A stretch of DNA of 64,000 nt from Methylobacterium brachiatum (GCF_020523825.1 NZ_JAJALK010000002.1:558001-622000), one strand, 5' to 3'; counted from the stretch's first letter, positions 28,636-38,035 are shown. Program-made: numbers and translations. The notes: generated from the letters alone by a model not told the origin.

Positions 28636-28846
28636 CGGTTCCGTTCTGGACCCGTCGGGCGGATCCGGCGCCCAAGGGGCTGCAAGGGGGCGATGCGAAG
28701 CAAGGCCCGCGACGCTAGGGAGCCGTCATGGTTGAAATGTGACGCCGGGACGACATGCCGCCCCTCTCTGTCCGCCCGGCGGTTGAAGGCAGGCCCCGGC
28801 GGGTCCATGCTCCCGGCACGCCAGATCAAGAGAGGGCCCGAGCCCC

Positions 28847-30289
28847 ATGACCATCCGCTTCCCCGAGCCCGACCCAAAAATCCTCGCCCGGCGGGAGGCG
28901 ATCCTGGCGGGCCTCGCGCCCCTGGTCGCCCCGGAGGCGCTGGTGACCAGCGAGGACGAGCGCCGGGCCTTCGAGACGGACGGCCTCACCGCCTACCGGC
29001 AGATGCCCCTGGCCGTGGTCCTGCCCTCGACCACCCAGGAGGTCGCGGCCGTGATGGCCTATTGCCACGCCCAGGGCGTGCGGGTGGTGCCCCGGGGCGC
29101 CGGCACCTCGCTGGCCGGCGGGGCGATCGCGCAGGGCGACGCGATCATCCTGGGGGTCGGCAAGATGACCCAGGTGCTCGACCTCGATTTCGAGAACCGC
29201 ACCGCCCGGGTGCAGAGCGGGCTCACCAACCTGGCGATCTCGGGCGCCGTCGCCCATGAGGGCTTCTTCTACGCCCCCGACCCGTCGAGCCAGCTCGCCT
29301 GTACCATCGCGGGTAACATCGCGATGAATTCCGGCGGCGCCCACTGCCTGAAATACGGGGTGACCACCAACAATCTGCTGGGCGTCACCCTGGTGCTCAA
29401 CGACGGCACCGTGGTGGAGGTCGGCGGCCAGCACCTCGACAGCCCCGGCTACGATCTCCTGGGCCTCATCTGCGGGTCGGAGGGCCAGCTCGGCATCGTC
29501 ACCGAGGCGACGGTGCGGATCCTGCGGGCGGCCGAGGGCGCCCGGCCGGTGCTGGTCGGCTTCTCGAAGGTCGAGGATGCGGGCGATTGCGTCGCCGCGA
29601 TCATCGCGGCCGGGATCATCCCGGTGGCGATCGAGTACATGGACCGCGAGGCGATCCTGATCACCGAGGATTTCGCGAAAGCCGGCTACCCGCGCGACGC
29701 CGAGGCGATGCTGATCATTGAGGTCGAGGGCTCGGATGCCGAGTGCGAGGCGATGCTGGCGCGCATCGAGGCGATCGCCAAGGATTTTCGACCGACCAGC
29801 CTGCGCGTGTCTCGCTCGGAGGCCGAATCCGCCGCGATCTGGAAGGGCCGCAAGTCGGCCTTCGGGGCCACGGGGCGGATCTCCGACTACATCTGTATGG
29901 ACGGCACGATCCCGACCGGACAGCTCGGGCCGGTGCTGGAGCGAATCGGGGCGATCTGCGCCGGGCACGGCCTGCGGGTGGCCAACGTGTTCCATGCCGG
30001 CGACGGCAACCTGCACCCGCTGATCCTGTTCGACATCAACAAGCCGGGCGAGTTGCAGAAGGCCGAGGCCGCCGGCGACGAGATCCTCAAGCTCTGCGTC
30101 GAGGTCGGCGGCTGCCTCACCGGCGAGCACGGCGTCGGCATCGAGAAGCGCGAGCTGATGCGCTTCCAGTACAGCCAGGCCGACCTGGAGCAGCAGATGC
30201 GGGTGAAGGCGGTGTTCGATCCCGACTGGATGCTCAACCCCGCCAAGGTTTTTCCGCTGGAGGGACGGCTGGAAGCCAAGGCAGCCTGA
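28847..30289 (+). CDS. glcD: FAD-linked oxidase, GlcD (glycolate oxidase) type
   Basis: The 480-residue flavoenzyme has FAD_binding_4 features: VVLPSTTQEVAAVMAYCH, PRGAGTSLAGG (pyrophosphate loop near residue 85), CTIAGNIAMNSGGAHCLKYG and LICGSEGQLGIVTEATVR. The FAD-oxidase C-terminal domain contains VFHAGDGNLHPLI and CLTGEHGVGIEKRELM. These fit GlcD, which with GlcE and GlcF oxidises glycolate to glyoxylate. D-lactate dehydrogenase of the same family is the alternative. glcE and glcF, usually directly downstream, are not present; a repeat element and an opposite-strand gene follow instead. The start ATG 28847 has AGAGAGGG just upstream. Confidence 0.88.
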   Translation: MTIRFPEPDPKILARREAILAGLAPLVAPEALVTSEDERRAFETDGLTAYRQMPLAVVLPSTTQEVAAVMAYCHAQGVRVVPRGAGTSLAGGAIAQGDAIILGVGKMTQVLDLDFENRTARVQSGLTNLAISGAVAHEGFFYAPDPSSQLACTIAGNIAMNSGGAHCLKYGVTTNNLLGVTLVLNDGTVVEVGGQHLDSPGYDLLGLICGSEGQLGIVTEATVRILRAAEGARPVLVGFSKVEDAGDCVAAIIAAGIIPVAIEYMDREAILITEDFAKAGYPRDAEAMLIIEVEGSDAECEAMLARIEAIAKDFRPTSLRVSRSEAESAAIWKGRKSAFGATGRISDYICMDGTIPTGQLGPVLERIGAICAGHGLRVANVFHAGDGNLHPLILFDINKPGELQKAEAAGDEILKLCVEVGGCLTGEHGVGIEKRELMRFQYSQADLEQQMRVKAVFDPDWMLNPAKVFPLEGRLEAKAA

Positions 30290-30293
30290 ATTC

Positions 30294-30346
30294 GGGGATC
30301 CCAAAGGGCTCAGCCCTTTGGCGGGTCGTCAGGGCAGAGCCCTGAT
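30294..30346 (+). repeat. stop-linked hairpin repeat (family A), copy 3
   Basis: GGGATCCC begins 6 nt after the glcD TGA, followed by the hairpins at 30301-30321 (CCAAAGGGCT palindrome) and 30329-30345 (TCAGGGC/GCCCTGA). Orientation follows glcD, the reverse of the other copies on the page but the same relative to the gene it ends. Confidence 0.87.
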
Positions 30347-30363
30347 GACGCTCTGACTCTTTG

Positions 30364-33132
30364 TCAGGCCGCCACACCGTCGCGACCCTGCCCGACTTCC
30401 GGTGCCCGCAGGCTTCCCGAGGTGAGGGCGAGGATCGCGGCGAGGTCGGCCACCGGCGCGGGGCTGCCGAACAGGGTGCCCTGCAGCTCCTGGCAGCCTT
30501 CCTCGCGCAGGATCCGGGCCTGCTCGGGGGTCTCGACCCCCTCGGCGAGGACATCGATCTTCAGGGCCCGCCCGAGCCAGACCAGGGCCCGCAGGATCTC
30601 GACGCTGCCGCCGTCGCGCGCCAGCCCGCGCACGAAGCCCGGGTCGATCTTGAGCCGATCGAACGGGAACCGGTGCAGGGTGCCGAGGCTCGAATACCCG
30701 GTCCCGAACGCGTCCATGGCGATCCGCACGCCCGCAGCGCGCAGCGCCCGCAGGACCGACAGGTTCGCGGCGTTGTCCTGCGACAGGACCGATTCCGTGA
30801 TCTCGAGCTCGAGGCGTTCCGGGCGCAGGCCGCTCTCGGCGAGCGCCGCCCGCACATCCGCGTCGAGGCCCTCGCCGGCGAAATGCAGGGGCGACAGGTT
30901 GACCGCGACCCTCACCGAGTCCGGCCAGGCGGCGGCGGCCCGGCAGGCGGTGGCGAGCATCCAGGCACCCAGCGGCTTGATCAGCCCGACCTCCTCGGCC
31001 AGCGGGATGAACTCCGCCAGGCCGACATCGCCGTGCTCGGGGTGATGCCAGCGCGGCAGGGCCTCGAAGCCGTGCAGGGCCTGGCTGTGGGCCCCGACGA
31101 TCGGCTGGAAGTGCAGCACGAACCGGCCTTCGGCCAAAGCGTGCCGCAGGTCGGTGCCGAGCTGGCGGCGGCGCTGGATCTCGACATCCATGGCCGGATC
31201 GAAGAAGCGCCAGGTGCCGCGCCCGGCGGCCTTGGCCTGGTACAGGGCGATGTCGCCCTGCCGCAGGAGCGTGGCGGCGGTGCCTGAGGCGTCGTCGGCG
31301 CTCGCGATGCCGATGCTGGTGCCGATCGCGAGCGTGTGGCCGTTCACCGTGATGGGGGCCTCGAGCGCCGCCACGAGGCTCCGGGCCAGGCGCGCCGCAT
31401 CCGCCGGCAGGGCGGCCATGCCGAGGACGATGGCGAACTCGTCGCCGCCGAGCCGGGCCACGAGGTCGTCAGCCGCCACCGTCGCGGCGAACCGGGCCGC
31501 CACCGCGCAGAGCAGCGCGTCGCCGACCGGATGCCCGTGGGTGTCGTTGACGGTCTTGAACCCGTCGAGATCGAGGCACAGCACCGTGGCCGGGGCGCGG
31601 GGGTCGCAGCGGGCGAGCGCGGCATCCATGCGCTCCTTCAGGACGAGGCGGTTCGGCAGGCCCGTGAGCGCGTCGTGCCGGGCCATATGGGCGACCCGGG
31701 CCTCGCTGCGGCGGCGCTCGGTGACGTCCTCGTGGGTGCAGAGCCAGCCGCCGCCGGGGATCGGCGCGTGGGCCACGTTGACCGCCCGGCCGTCGGCGAA
31801 ATCGCAGGTCAGCGAGACCGGATGGCCCTGCGCGGCGGTGTGCTCGCAGGCCGCCACCAGGGCCGCGGCGGCTGCCGGGCCGAGGCCGCGCCCGGGGTCT
31901 TCCAGATGGGCGAGGAGGGCGGGCAGCGCGGTCCCGGGCCGGCGCAGGGCCTCGGGCACCGCGTACATCCGCGCGAAGCGCGCGTTCATGACGATGAGGG
32001 CAGCGTCCCGGTCGAACAGGCACAGGCCCTGGACCATGTTGTCGAGGGCGATGCCGAACCGGGCATCCTGGACGCGCAGAGCCCGCTCGCCGCGCTCGCG
32101 CGCCTCGGCCGCAGCCCGGGCCGCCTCGGACTGGGCGAGCTGCGCCTGCGCGCGGGCCCGCCGGCGGCCGAGCAGGACCAGCCCGAGCAGGCCGAGATCG
32201 AGCAGGAGCGTCGCGGCGCCCACGATGGCCGCCTGCTGGCGCACGGCCGCCAGGCAGGCCGCGGCGGTGCGGCTGACGCTGAGGATCAGCGGATAGGTCT
32301 TCAGGGCGCGGGCGGCCACGAGCCGGTCCTGGCCGTCGATCGGGCTGACGGTGCGCGTGACGCCGCCGAGGGCGGGGCTTGCGGAGATCAGGGTCGCGCC
32401 GGCCTGGGAGAAGATCCGGCCGATCGCCCCCGGGAAGTGCGGGTGCCGGACCAGCAGCATGCCGTCGTTGCGGAACAGCGACACGACGGCGTCGTCCGCC
32501 GGCGAGATCCGATCGTACAGGCCCTCGAAATAGCCGAGCTCGACCGCGCCCAGGACCAGGCCGAGGAAGGTGCCGTCCGGGGCCGCGACCTTCCGGGCGA
32601 TGTAGATCGTCATGGCACCGTCGCCCCGGTTGGAGACCGGACGGCCGACGTAGCGCTGCAGGCTCGGCTCGGAGGAGAGCGCCTTGAAGTAGTCCCGGTC
32701 GGCGATGTTGACCGTCGGGATCGGCCAGTAGCGGCTGAAATTGAGCAGCTGTCCGCGCGCATCGACCAGCGTGATGGCGTTGGCCTGCGGCAGCGCCGCG
32801 ATCCAGGTCCGCAGGGCAGCGTGCATGGCCGGCCGGGAGGCCACCTCGGCATATTGGTCGGCGCTGCGGATCCCCGCGGTCCGGAACTCGGCCAGGACGG
32901 CATCCTGGACGAGCTCGATCGCCTGCAGGGCCCGGTCCGCCTGGTCGGCCAGGATCGTGGCGAGGCCGCCGAGGCTGCGCTCGTTGTCCTCGACCGCGCG
33001 GGTTTCCAGGTGGACGATGAACAGGGCGGCCGAGCCGGTGATGACCAGGGCGAGGCCGAGGGCCGCCCAGGCCCGCAGATCGAGCGCGTGCCGCCCGCCC
33101 ATGCGCCGGCCCGCCCACGCGACGAACGGCAT
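30364..33132 (-). CDS. membrane diguanylate cyclase / EAL-domain protein with sensor, PAS, GGDEF and EAL
   Basis: The protein is about 922 residues. An N-terminal helix (near ~20-45) is followed by a large periplasmic Cache-like sensor region (~45-275), a second helix (~285-315) and a PAS-like segment. The GGDEF domain has an intact RLGGDEF. The EAL domain has GFEALPRW, VNLSPLHF and LEITESVL, but its second metal-site motif reads DAFGTGYS where the family has DDFGTGYS. It may therefore make c-di-GMP but not hydrolyse it. No RxxD inhibitory site precedes GGDEF. ATG 33132 is preferred to an in-frame TTG 33168. It lies directly downstream of another GGDEF-EAL gene on the same strand. Confidence 0.9.
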   Translation of the reverse strand: MPFVAWAGRRMGGRHALDLRAWAALGLALVITGSAALFIVHLETRAVEDNERSLGGLATILADQADRALQAIELVQDAVLAEFRTAGIRSADQYAEVASRPAMHAALRTWIAALPQANAITLVDARGQLLNFSRYWPIPTVNIADRDYFKALSSEPSLQRYVGRPVSNRGDGAMTIYIARKVAAPDGTFLGLVLGAVELGYFEGLYDRISPADDAVVSLFRNDGMLLVRHPHFPGAIGRIFSQAGATLISASPALGGVTRTVSPIDGQDRLVAARALKTYPLILSVSRTAAACLAAVRQQAAIVGAATLLLDLGLLGLVLLGRRRARAQAQLAQSEAARAAAEARERGERALRVQDARFGIALDNMVQGLCLFDRDAALIVMNARFARMYAVPEALRRPGTALPALLAHLEDPGRGLGPAAAAALVAACEHTAAQGHPVSLTCDFADGRAVNVAHAPIPGGGWLCTHEDVTERRRSEARVAHMARHDALTGLPNRLVLKERMDAALARCDPRAPATVLCLDLDGFKTVNDTHGHPVGDALLCAVAARFAATVAADDLVARLGGDEFAIVLGMAALPADAARLARSLVAALEAPITVNGHTLAIGTSIGIASADDASGTAATLLRQGDIALYQAKAAGRGTWRFFDPAMDVEIQRRRQLGTDLRHALAEGRFVLHFQPIVGAHSQALHGFEALPRWHHPEHGDVGLAEFIPLAEEVGLIKPLGAWMLATACRAAAAWPDSVRVAVNLSPLHFAGEGLDADVRAALAESGLRPERLELEITESVLSQDNAANLSVLRALRAAGVRIAMDAFGTGYSSLGTLHRFPFDRLKIDPGFVRGLARDGGSVEILRALVWLGRALKIDVLAEGVETPEQARILREEGCQELQGTLFGSPAPVADLAAILALTSGSLRAPEVGQGRDGVAA

Positions 33133-33290
33133 GATAGATTTCGAACCCACCTGACCACGCCCGAACAACGCTCGATAACAGCGCTATAGTGGCCCCGTTA
33201 ATGAGTTGTTGTTCCGATCGTGTGGATCGGCGGGCGATTCGACAATTGATTTTCGTGTGCGTTGTGTGCCGCCACGGGCGATACCGGCCT

Positions 33291-35519
33291 TCACTCGGCC
33301 GCGCGCAGGGTCGGGACGCTCAGCCACGCATCCCCCTGACGGGCTGCCAGGAGACCCGTCAGGGCGGCCGCCGGCATCGCCCGCCCGTAATGGTAGCCCT
33401 GGCCGACCTTGCAGCCCAGCGCCCGCAGGACGACCTCCTGGCCCTCGGTCTCGATGCCCTCGGCCACGGTGTCGAGGCCGAGATCATTGCTCATCCGGAT
33501 GATGGCGCGGGTGATCGCCGCGTCGTTGGCCTGGGTGAGCAGGTCGCTCACGAAGGTCCGGTCGATCTTCAGGGTCGTCAGCGGGAAGCGCTTGAGGCTG
33601 CTCAGCGAGGCGTAGCCGGTCCCGAAATCGTCGAAGGCGATGCGCACCCCGAGGGCGCGCAGGTCCCGGATCGTCCCGAGGGTGCGGTCGTCGCTCTGCA
33701 GGACGACCCGCTCGGTGATCTCCAGCTCCAGCCAGTCCGGCGCGACCCGGTGGCGGGCGAGCGCGTCGGCGACCTCGCGCACGAGGTTGCCCGCCTTGAA
33801 CTGGGCGGAGAACAGGTTCGCCCCGACCCGGAAGGGCGGCAGCCCCTGGTTCCGCCAGGCCGCGATCTGCCGGCAGGCGGCGTCCAGCACCCAGGCCCCG
33901 ACCGGGAGCGCCAGCGGGCTCATCTTGATCGCCGGAAGGAACGCGCCGGGCAGGAGGAGGCCGCGCTCCGGGTGCTGCCAGCGGATCAGGGCTTCGGTGC
34001 CGACGAGCCGGCCGGTCGCGAGGCAGATCTGCGGCTGGTAATGCAGCACCAGCTCGTCGCCGTGCAGCGCGCGCAGCAACGCGTCCTGGGTGCTGCGCAG
34101 CGCCACCGCGGCATGGCGCATCTCGGAGGTGAACATCCGCGCACCGCCCCCGCCCTCCTGCTTGGCCCGGTAGAGCGCGAAATCGGCGCTGCCGATCAGC
34201 TCCTCGCCGCTCCGGCCGTGATCGGGGGCCAGGGCGAAGCCGATGCTCGCGCCGACCCGCAGGACATGGGCCTCGACCACGACCGGATCCGCCAGCGCGG
34301 CCAGGATCGCGCTGGCGCAGGTGCGCGCCGCCAGGGGATCGCCGGTCCCGGGCAGCAGGACGACGAACTCGTCGCCGCCCAGGCGGGCCATCACGGCCCG
34401 GCGCGGCAGCACCGCCGGGATCCGGACCGCGATCGCCTGCAGGAGCGCGTCGCCGACCGCGTGGCCGAGGCTGTCGTTGACCGCCTTGAACCCGTCGAGA
34501 TCGACCAGCAGCACCGTGGCGGCCTCACCGCGGCGATACAGGTCGTTCAGCAGGGACTCGAACCGACGCCGATTCGTGAGGCCGGTCAGGTCATCCTGGT
34601 GGGCGAGCTGGAGCAGACCGGCCTCGCGCCGACGCCGCGCGGAGATGTCCTGGATGACGGCGCCGAGATTCGGTTCGCGCGCGTCGTCCCACAGGGACAG
34701 GGAGACCTCCACCGGGCATTCCGTGCCGTCCTTGCGCCGGACCATCACCTCGAGGGTGCGGCCGACGACTTTCGCGAGATGGCCTTCGAAGATCCGCCCC
34801 AGGGCGGCCCTGTGGGCCGCGCGCATCCGCTCGGGCACGATCAGCTCGAAGGGCGCGCCCAGCATCTCGTCGAGATCGTAGCCGAACAGGGACGCGGCCG
34901 CCCGGTTGGCAAACCGGATCCGCCCCTCCCGGGTGAGCGCCAGCAGCGCCAGCTCGGTGGCGTTGGCGAAGCCCATCATGGACAGCCGCGCCAATTCGCT
35001 GCGCCGCAGGGTCATCTGCTCGACCACCATCGCGGCGAGATCCGCCAGCGCCTGGCGGTCATGGGCCGGGAAGAGCCCGCGCGGCGCCGTGTCGGCCACG
35101 CACAGGGCCCCGAGCCGGAAGCCGTCGGCGGTGATCAGGGGGGCGCCCGCGTAGAAGCGGACGAAGGGCAGCCCCACGACTCGAGGATTGTCGATGAAGC
35201 GCGGGTCGCGCTGCGTATCCGGGATGACCAGAACATCGTTCGACCGGATCGTGTGGGTGCAGAACGACGCGCTGCGGGGCGTCGGCCCCTGATCGAGGCC
35301 GACCGGACCGAGGCCGGTCTGCGCCTTGAGCCATTGCCAATGCTGGTCGATCAGCGAGACGTAGGCGATCGGCGTCCGGAACAGGCGCGCGGCCAGCCGG
35401 GCGATCGCGTCGAAGCGCTCCTCCGGGGCCGTTCCCGTGATCTGGAACCGGCCCAGCGCGTGAAGGCGCAGCGATTCCTGCTCCGCCAGAGCATATTCCG
35501 ACGTGGTCGCTGCCGACAC
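33291..35519 (-). CDS. soluble GAF-PAS-GGDEF-EAL c-di-GMP turnover protein
   Basis: The 742-residue cytoplasmic protein has four domains. A GAF domain (~25-165) is of the kind that starts RLFRTPIAYVSLIDQHWQWLKA. A PAS domain (~180-300) follows. The GGDEF domain has intact ARLGGDEF near residue 380. The EAL domain has intact GTEALIRW, LEITERVV, DDFGTGYASL and TVAEGIETEG. Both active sites look complete, unlike the neighbouring gene. No RxxD I-site is visible. Start is GTG 35519 with GGGGG 8 nt upstream. The two c-di-GMP genes are 158 bp apart on one strand and may be cotranscribed. No partner kinase is nearby. Confidence 0.92.
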   Translation of the reverse strand: MSAATTSEYALAEQESLRLHALGRFQITGTAPEERFDAIARLAARLFRTPIAYVSLIDQHWQWLKAQTGLGPVGLDQGPTPRSASFCTHTIRSNDVLVIPDTQRDPRFIDNPRVVGLPFVRFYAGAPLITADGFRLGALCVADTAPRGLFPAHDRQALADLAAMVVEQMTLRRSELARLSMMGFANATELALLALTREGRIRFANRAAASLFGYDLDEMLGAPFELIVPERMRAAHRAALGRIFEGHLAKVVGRTLEVMVRRKDGTECPVEVSLSLWDDAREPNLGAVIQDISARRRREAGLLQLAHQDDLTGLTNRRRFESLLNDLYRRGEAATVLLVDLDGFKAVNDSLGHAVGDALLQAIAVRIPAVLPRRAVMARLGGDEFVVLLPGTGDPLAARTCASAILAALADPVVVEAHVLRVGASIGFALAPDHGRSGEELIGSADFALYRAKQEGGGGARMFTSEMRHAAVALRSTQDALLRALHGDELVLHYQPQICLATGRLVGTEALIRWQHPERGLLLPGAFLPAIKMSPLALPVGAWVLDAACRQIAAWRNQGLPPFRVGANLFSAQFKAGNLVREVADALARHRVAPDWLELEITERVVLQSDDRTLGTIRDLRALGVRIAFDDFGTGYASLSSLKRFPLTTLKIDRTFVSDLLTQANDAAITRAIIRMSNDLGLDTVAEGIETEGQEVVLRALGCKVGQGYHYGRAMPAAALTGLLAARQGDAWLSVPTLRAAE

Positions 35520-35768
35520 CAGTTCTGCCCCCGGCGCTTCAGACCCGACATTCGCGGGCGCTGCCGGGGATGAACTTAATCCGCGAGTCTTATCGGAGGT
35601 TTAAATCAGTGGTTGTTGCGGCGTTCCGGTCCTGAAGACCGCGTCGCGCCCGTTCAAAACGACGGCTCTCGACCGTTTCCGGCCGCGAGCCTGTATCCGT
35701 CCGGCGATCGCGCCGCAATCTGTGTCACCCGCGACGCGATTGCCTCAATCCGAGATCGCGAAATCGTG

Positions 35769-35792
35769 CCCCGGCCCATGACGGGGCCGGGG
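35769..35792 (-). terminator. possible terminator downstream of the MucR gene
   Basis: A perfect 9-bp stem (CCCCGGCCC at 35769-35777 and its complement at 35784-35792) lies 18 bp after the mucR-type stop. In the minus-strand sense it is followed by CACGATTTCG, so the T run is weak. Confidence 0.4.
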
Positions 35793-35809
35793 ACGATCCG
35801 CGAGAGCCC

Positions 35810-36367
35810 TCAGGCGGCCTCGACCGACTTGCGGCTGGCGCGCCCCTTGGCGGCGGGGGCGGATTCGGTCTTGCGGCCGCGGCGGGCCGGGGCGGGCGTC
35901 GGCTCCGCGTCGGTCTCGACATCCAGCTCCTTGCCGCCCTGCTGGGCGCGGCCGGGCTGGCCGAGGCCGAGGCTCTTGGCCAGGGCCGAGCGCTGCGCCG
36001 AATAATTCGCCGAGGTGGTCGGGTAATCGGCCGGCAGGCCGAAGCGCTCGCGGTAGCTCTGCGGATCCAGGCCGTGCTTGGTCAGGTGGCGCTTGAGCGT
36101 CTTGTACGACTTGCCGTCGATGAAGCTGATCAGGCCATCGGGCCGGATCGACTTGCGGATCTGGGCCGGGGTCGGCCGGTCCACAGTGTCTTCGGCTGCG
36201 GCAGAAGGTCCCGAGGCGATCGAATTCAGCGCCTCATGGATGCTCGCGATCAGCGACGGCAATTCGGTGGGGGGCAGGGAGTTGTTGGCGACATAGGCCG
36301 CGACGACGTCCACGGTCCGCTCGATATAGTGCACTTGGGATGTCGGCGCTTCTTCGGAAATTCTCAC
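35810..36367 (-). CDS. MucR/Ros-family regulator with altered zinc-finger ligands
   Basis: The 185-residue protein has the MucR fold. An N-terminal oligomerisation region (IERTVDVVAAYVANNSLPPTELPSLIASIHEAL) is followed by the finger, DGKSYKTLKRHLTKHGLDPQSYRERFGLPADYP, and then SALAKSLGLG. In Ros the finger begins with Cys-x2-Cys. Here the aligned positions read Ser-x2-Asp (SFID), so the first two zinc ligands are changed. Zinc-free, DNA-binding MucR homologues are known from Mesorhizobium. The family controls exopolysaccharide, motility and attachment. Start GTG 36367 (AGGGA closely upstream) is preferred; an upstream frame extension has no MucR features. The Arg/Pro/Lys-rich C-terminal tail is longer than usual. 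Confidence 0.85.
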   Translation of the reverse strand: MRISEEAPTSQVHYIERTVDVVAAYVANNSLPPTELPSLIASIHEALNSIASGPSAAAEDTVDRPTPAQIRKSIRPDGLISFIDGKSYKTLKRHLTKHGLDPQSYRERFGLPADYPTTSANYSAQRSALAKSLGLGQPGRAQQGGKELDVETDAEPTPAPARRGRKTESAPAAKGRASRKSVEAA

Positions 36368-36762
36368 TTTCCCTGGGTTGGACGCTCGTTGAGGTAGCCT
36401 CTTACTGCGAATTAAAACAGCGGCTGGAAAAAGCAAGGTGACCCATACAATTCCCCGTGATCGTGTGAAAGTTCAGGTCTACATCGACCGGCCATGGCTA
36501 CAGGTTGAAGTTGCATTGGCAGCGTTTTCACCGCACTTGCCCAGCGCTTTGTCCTCACGCGGGCGACGAATGCTGCTGCAGGCCGGAGGCCGGGTTTTCG
36601 CTGGCGGGAGAGACAGTTACGCCCTAGGTGAACGGCGGCCGCGCGCGGTCTAGGCGGGTCTTTCCCGACACTGCACCGGTCTTGCCATGAAGACGCAAAA
36701 TATTTTTGCTGACCCGTCAATCGCCTGTGTGTTCCCGCACAGCGGGGACGGCTGATTCGGGC
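36368..36762. other. 395-bp region between MucR-type and YejE-like genes
   Basis: The right-of-MucR part (about 36400-36520) is less GC-rich than its surroundings, as expected of a MucR promoter, which such proteins commonly autoregulate. A small hairpin (GCAAAATATTTTTGC, 36704-36718) lies after the YejE-like stop. A 71-codon frame at 36438-36653 has no family features and I do not support it. Confidence 0.5.
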
Positions 36763-37977
36763 TCAGGCGAAGGATTTGCGCGGATCGAACGCGTCGCGCA
36801 CTGCTTCGCCGGCAAAGACGAGGAGGCTCAGCATCACCGCGATCACCAGGAATCCGGTCAGCCCGAGCCACGGGGCGGTCAGGTTGTCCTTGCCCTGGGC
36901 GAGCAGCTCCCCGAGCGAGGGCGAGCCGGGCGGCAGGCCGAAGCCCAGGAAGTCCAGGGAGGTCAGCGTCGTGATCGAGCCGTTCAGGATGAACGGCAGG
37001 AAGGTCAGGGTCGCCACCATGGCGTTGGGCAGCAGGTGAACCGTCATGATCCGCAGGTTCGACAGGCCCAGCGCGCGCGCGGCCCGGACGTATTCGAAGT
37101 TCCGGGCCCGCAGGAACTCGGCGCGCACGACGCTGACCAGCGCCACCCACGAGAACAGCAGCATGATCCCGAGCAGGACGAAGAAGCCCGGGGCGATGAA
37201 GGCCGAGATGATGATGATCAGGTAGAGGGTCGGGATGCCGCCCCAGACCTCGATGAAGCGCTGGAAGGCGAGATCGACCCAGCCGCCGAAATAGCCCTGC
37301 ACGGCGCCGGCCACGACCCCGATCGCCGACGAGACCGCGGCCAGGATCAGCCCGAACAGAACCGAGATGCGGAAGCCGTAGATCACCCGCGCCAGCACGT
37401 CCCGGGTGGTGTTGTCGGTGCCGAGCCAGTGCCAGGGAATGTCGGCGCAGGTCGCGCCGCCGAGCTTCTCCGCCACCGGCTTGCACTGGACCTCCGAGAG
37501 CATCCAGGTCGGCGGCGAGGGCGAGGGCGTCGGCAGGTCCTCGTTGATCGTGTCGTAGGAGAACCGGATCGGCGGCCAGAGCGCCCAGCCGTGCTCGGCG
37601 ATCTCCTTGCGGATCTCGGGCGAGCGGAAATCCGTGACCGCCAGGAACCCGCCGAACTTCTCCTCCGGGTAGTCGACCAGAACCGGGACCAGCCATTCGC
37701 CCTTGTAGGACAGGACGATCGGGCGGTCGTTGGCGATGAATTCGGCGAACAGGCTGAGGACGAACAGCGCGGCGAAGATCAGGAACGACCAGTAGCCGAG
37801 GCGGTTGCGCCGGAAATTGTCGAGCCGGCGCCGGTTGAGCGGCGACAGCCAGCCGCGCCCGCCCGAAACCGGGGCCGGCACGGGAACGGCCTCATCGGGC
37901 CGCAGGACGATCGGCTGGGCGCCGGGCATCGGCGCCGGGACGACCTCGCTCTCGCCGGGACGCGCGATCTCGTTCAT
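36763..37977 (-). CDS. ABC transporter permease, YejE/oligopeptide type
   Basis: The 404-residue inner-membrane protein has the YejE layout. A first helix (near residue ~65-85) is followed by a long periplasmic insertion containing FGGFLAVTDFRSPEIRKEI and PWHWLGTDNTTRDVLARVIYGFRISVLFG. A cluster of helices carries the EAA loop EYVRAARALGLSNLRIMTVHLLPNA. YejE works with YejA, YejB and YejF in import of microcin C-like peptides and oligopeptides, but none of those genes adjoins it here. Start ATG 37977 is taken. The first ~45 residues are acidic/proline-rich. Genes on both sides belong to unrelated families. Confidence 0.88.
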   Translation of the reverse strand: MNEIARPGESEVVPAPMPGAQPIVLRPDEAVPVPAPVSGGRGWLSPLNRRRLDNFRRNRLGYWSFLIFAALFVLSLFAEFIANDRPIVLSYKGEWLVPVLVDYPEEKFGGFLAVTDFRSPEIRKEIAEHGWALWPPIRFSYDTINEDLPTPSPSPPTWMLSEVQCKPVAEKLGGATCADIPWHWLGTDNTTRDVLARVIYGFRISVLFGLILAAVSSAIGVVAGAVQGYFGGWVDLAFQRFIEVWGGIPTLYLIIIISAFIAPGFFVLLGIMLLFSWVALVSVVRAEFLRARNFEYVRAARALGLSNLRIMTVHLLPNAMVATLTFLPFILNGSITTLTSLDFLGFGLPPGSPSLGELLAQGKDNLTAPWLGLTGFLVIAVMLSLLVFAGEAVRDAFDPRKSFA

Positions 37978-38035
37978 GGCCGCGGCCCTTTGCGAACGGG
38001 ACGGGCCACGTCCGGCCGCGACGTCCGAAGACCGA

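Noticed and set aside
36438..36653. A 71-codon plus-strand frame between the MucR-type and YejE-like genes.
   Set aside because: It has no family features, no ribosome site and uses a GTG start; it looks like chance.
36704..36718. AT-rich GCAAAATATTTTTGC as terminator of the YejE-like gene.
   Set aside because: The stem is short, AT-rich and imperfect, and lacks a following T run; support is too weak to list as a separate terminator.
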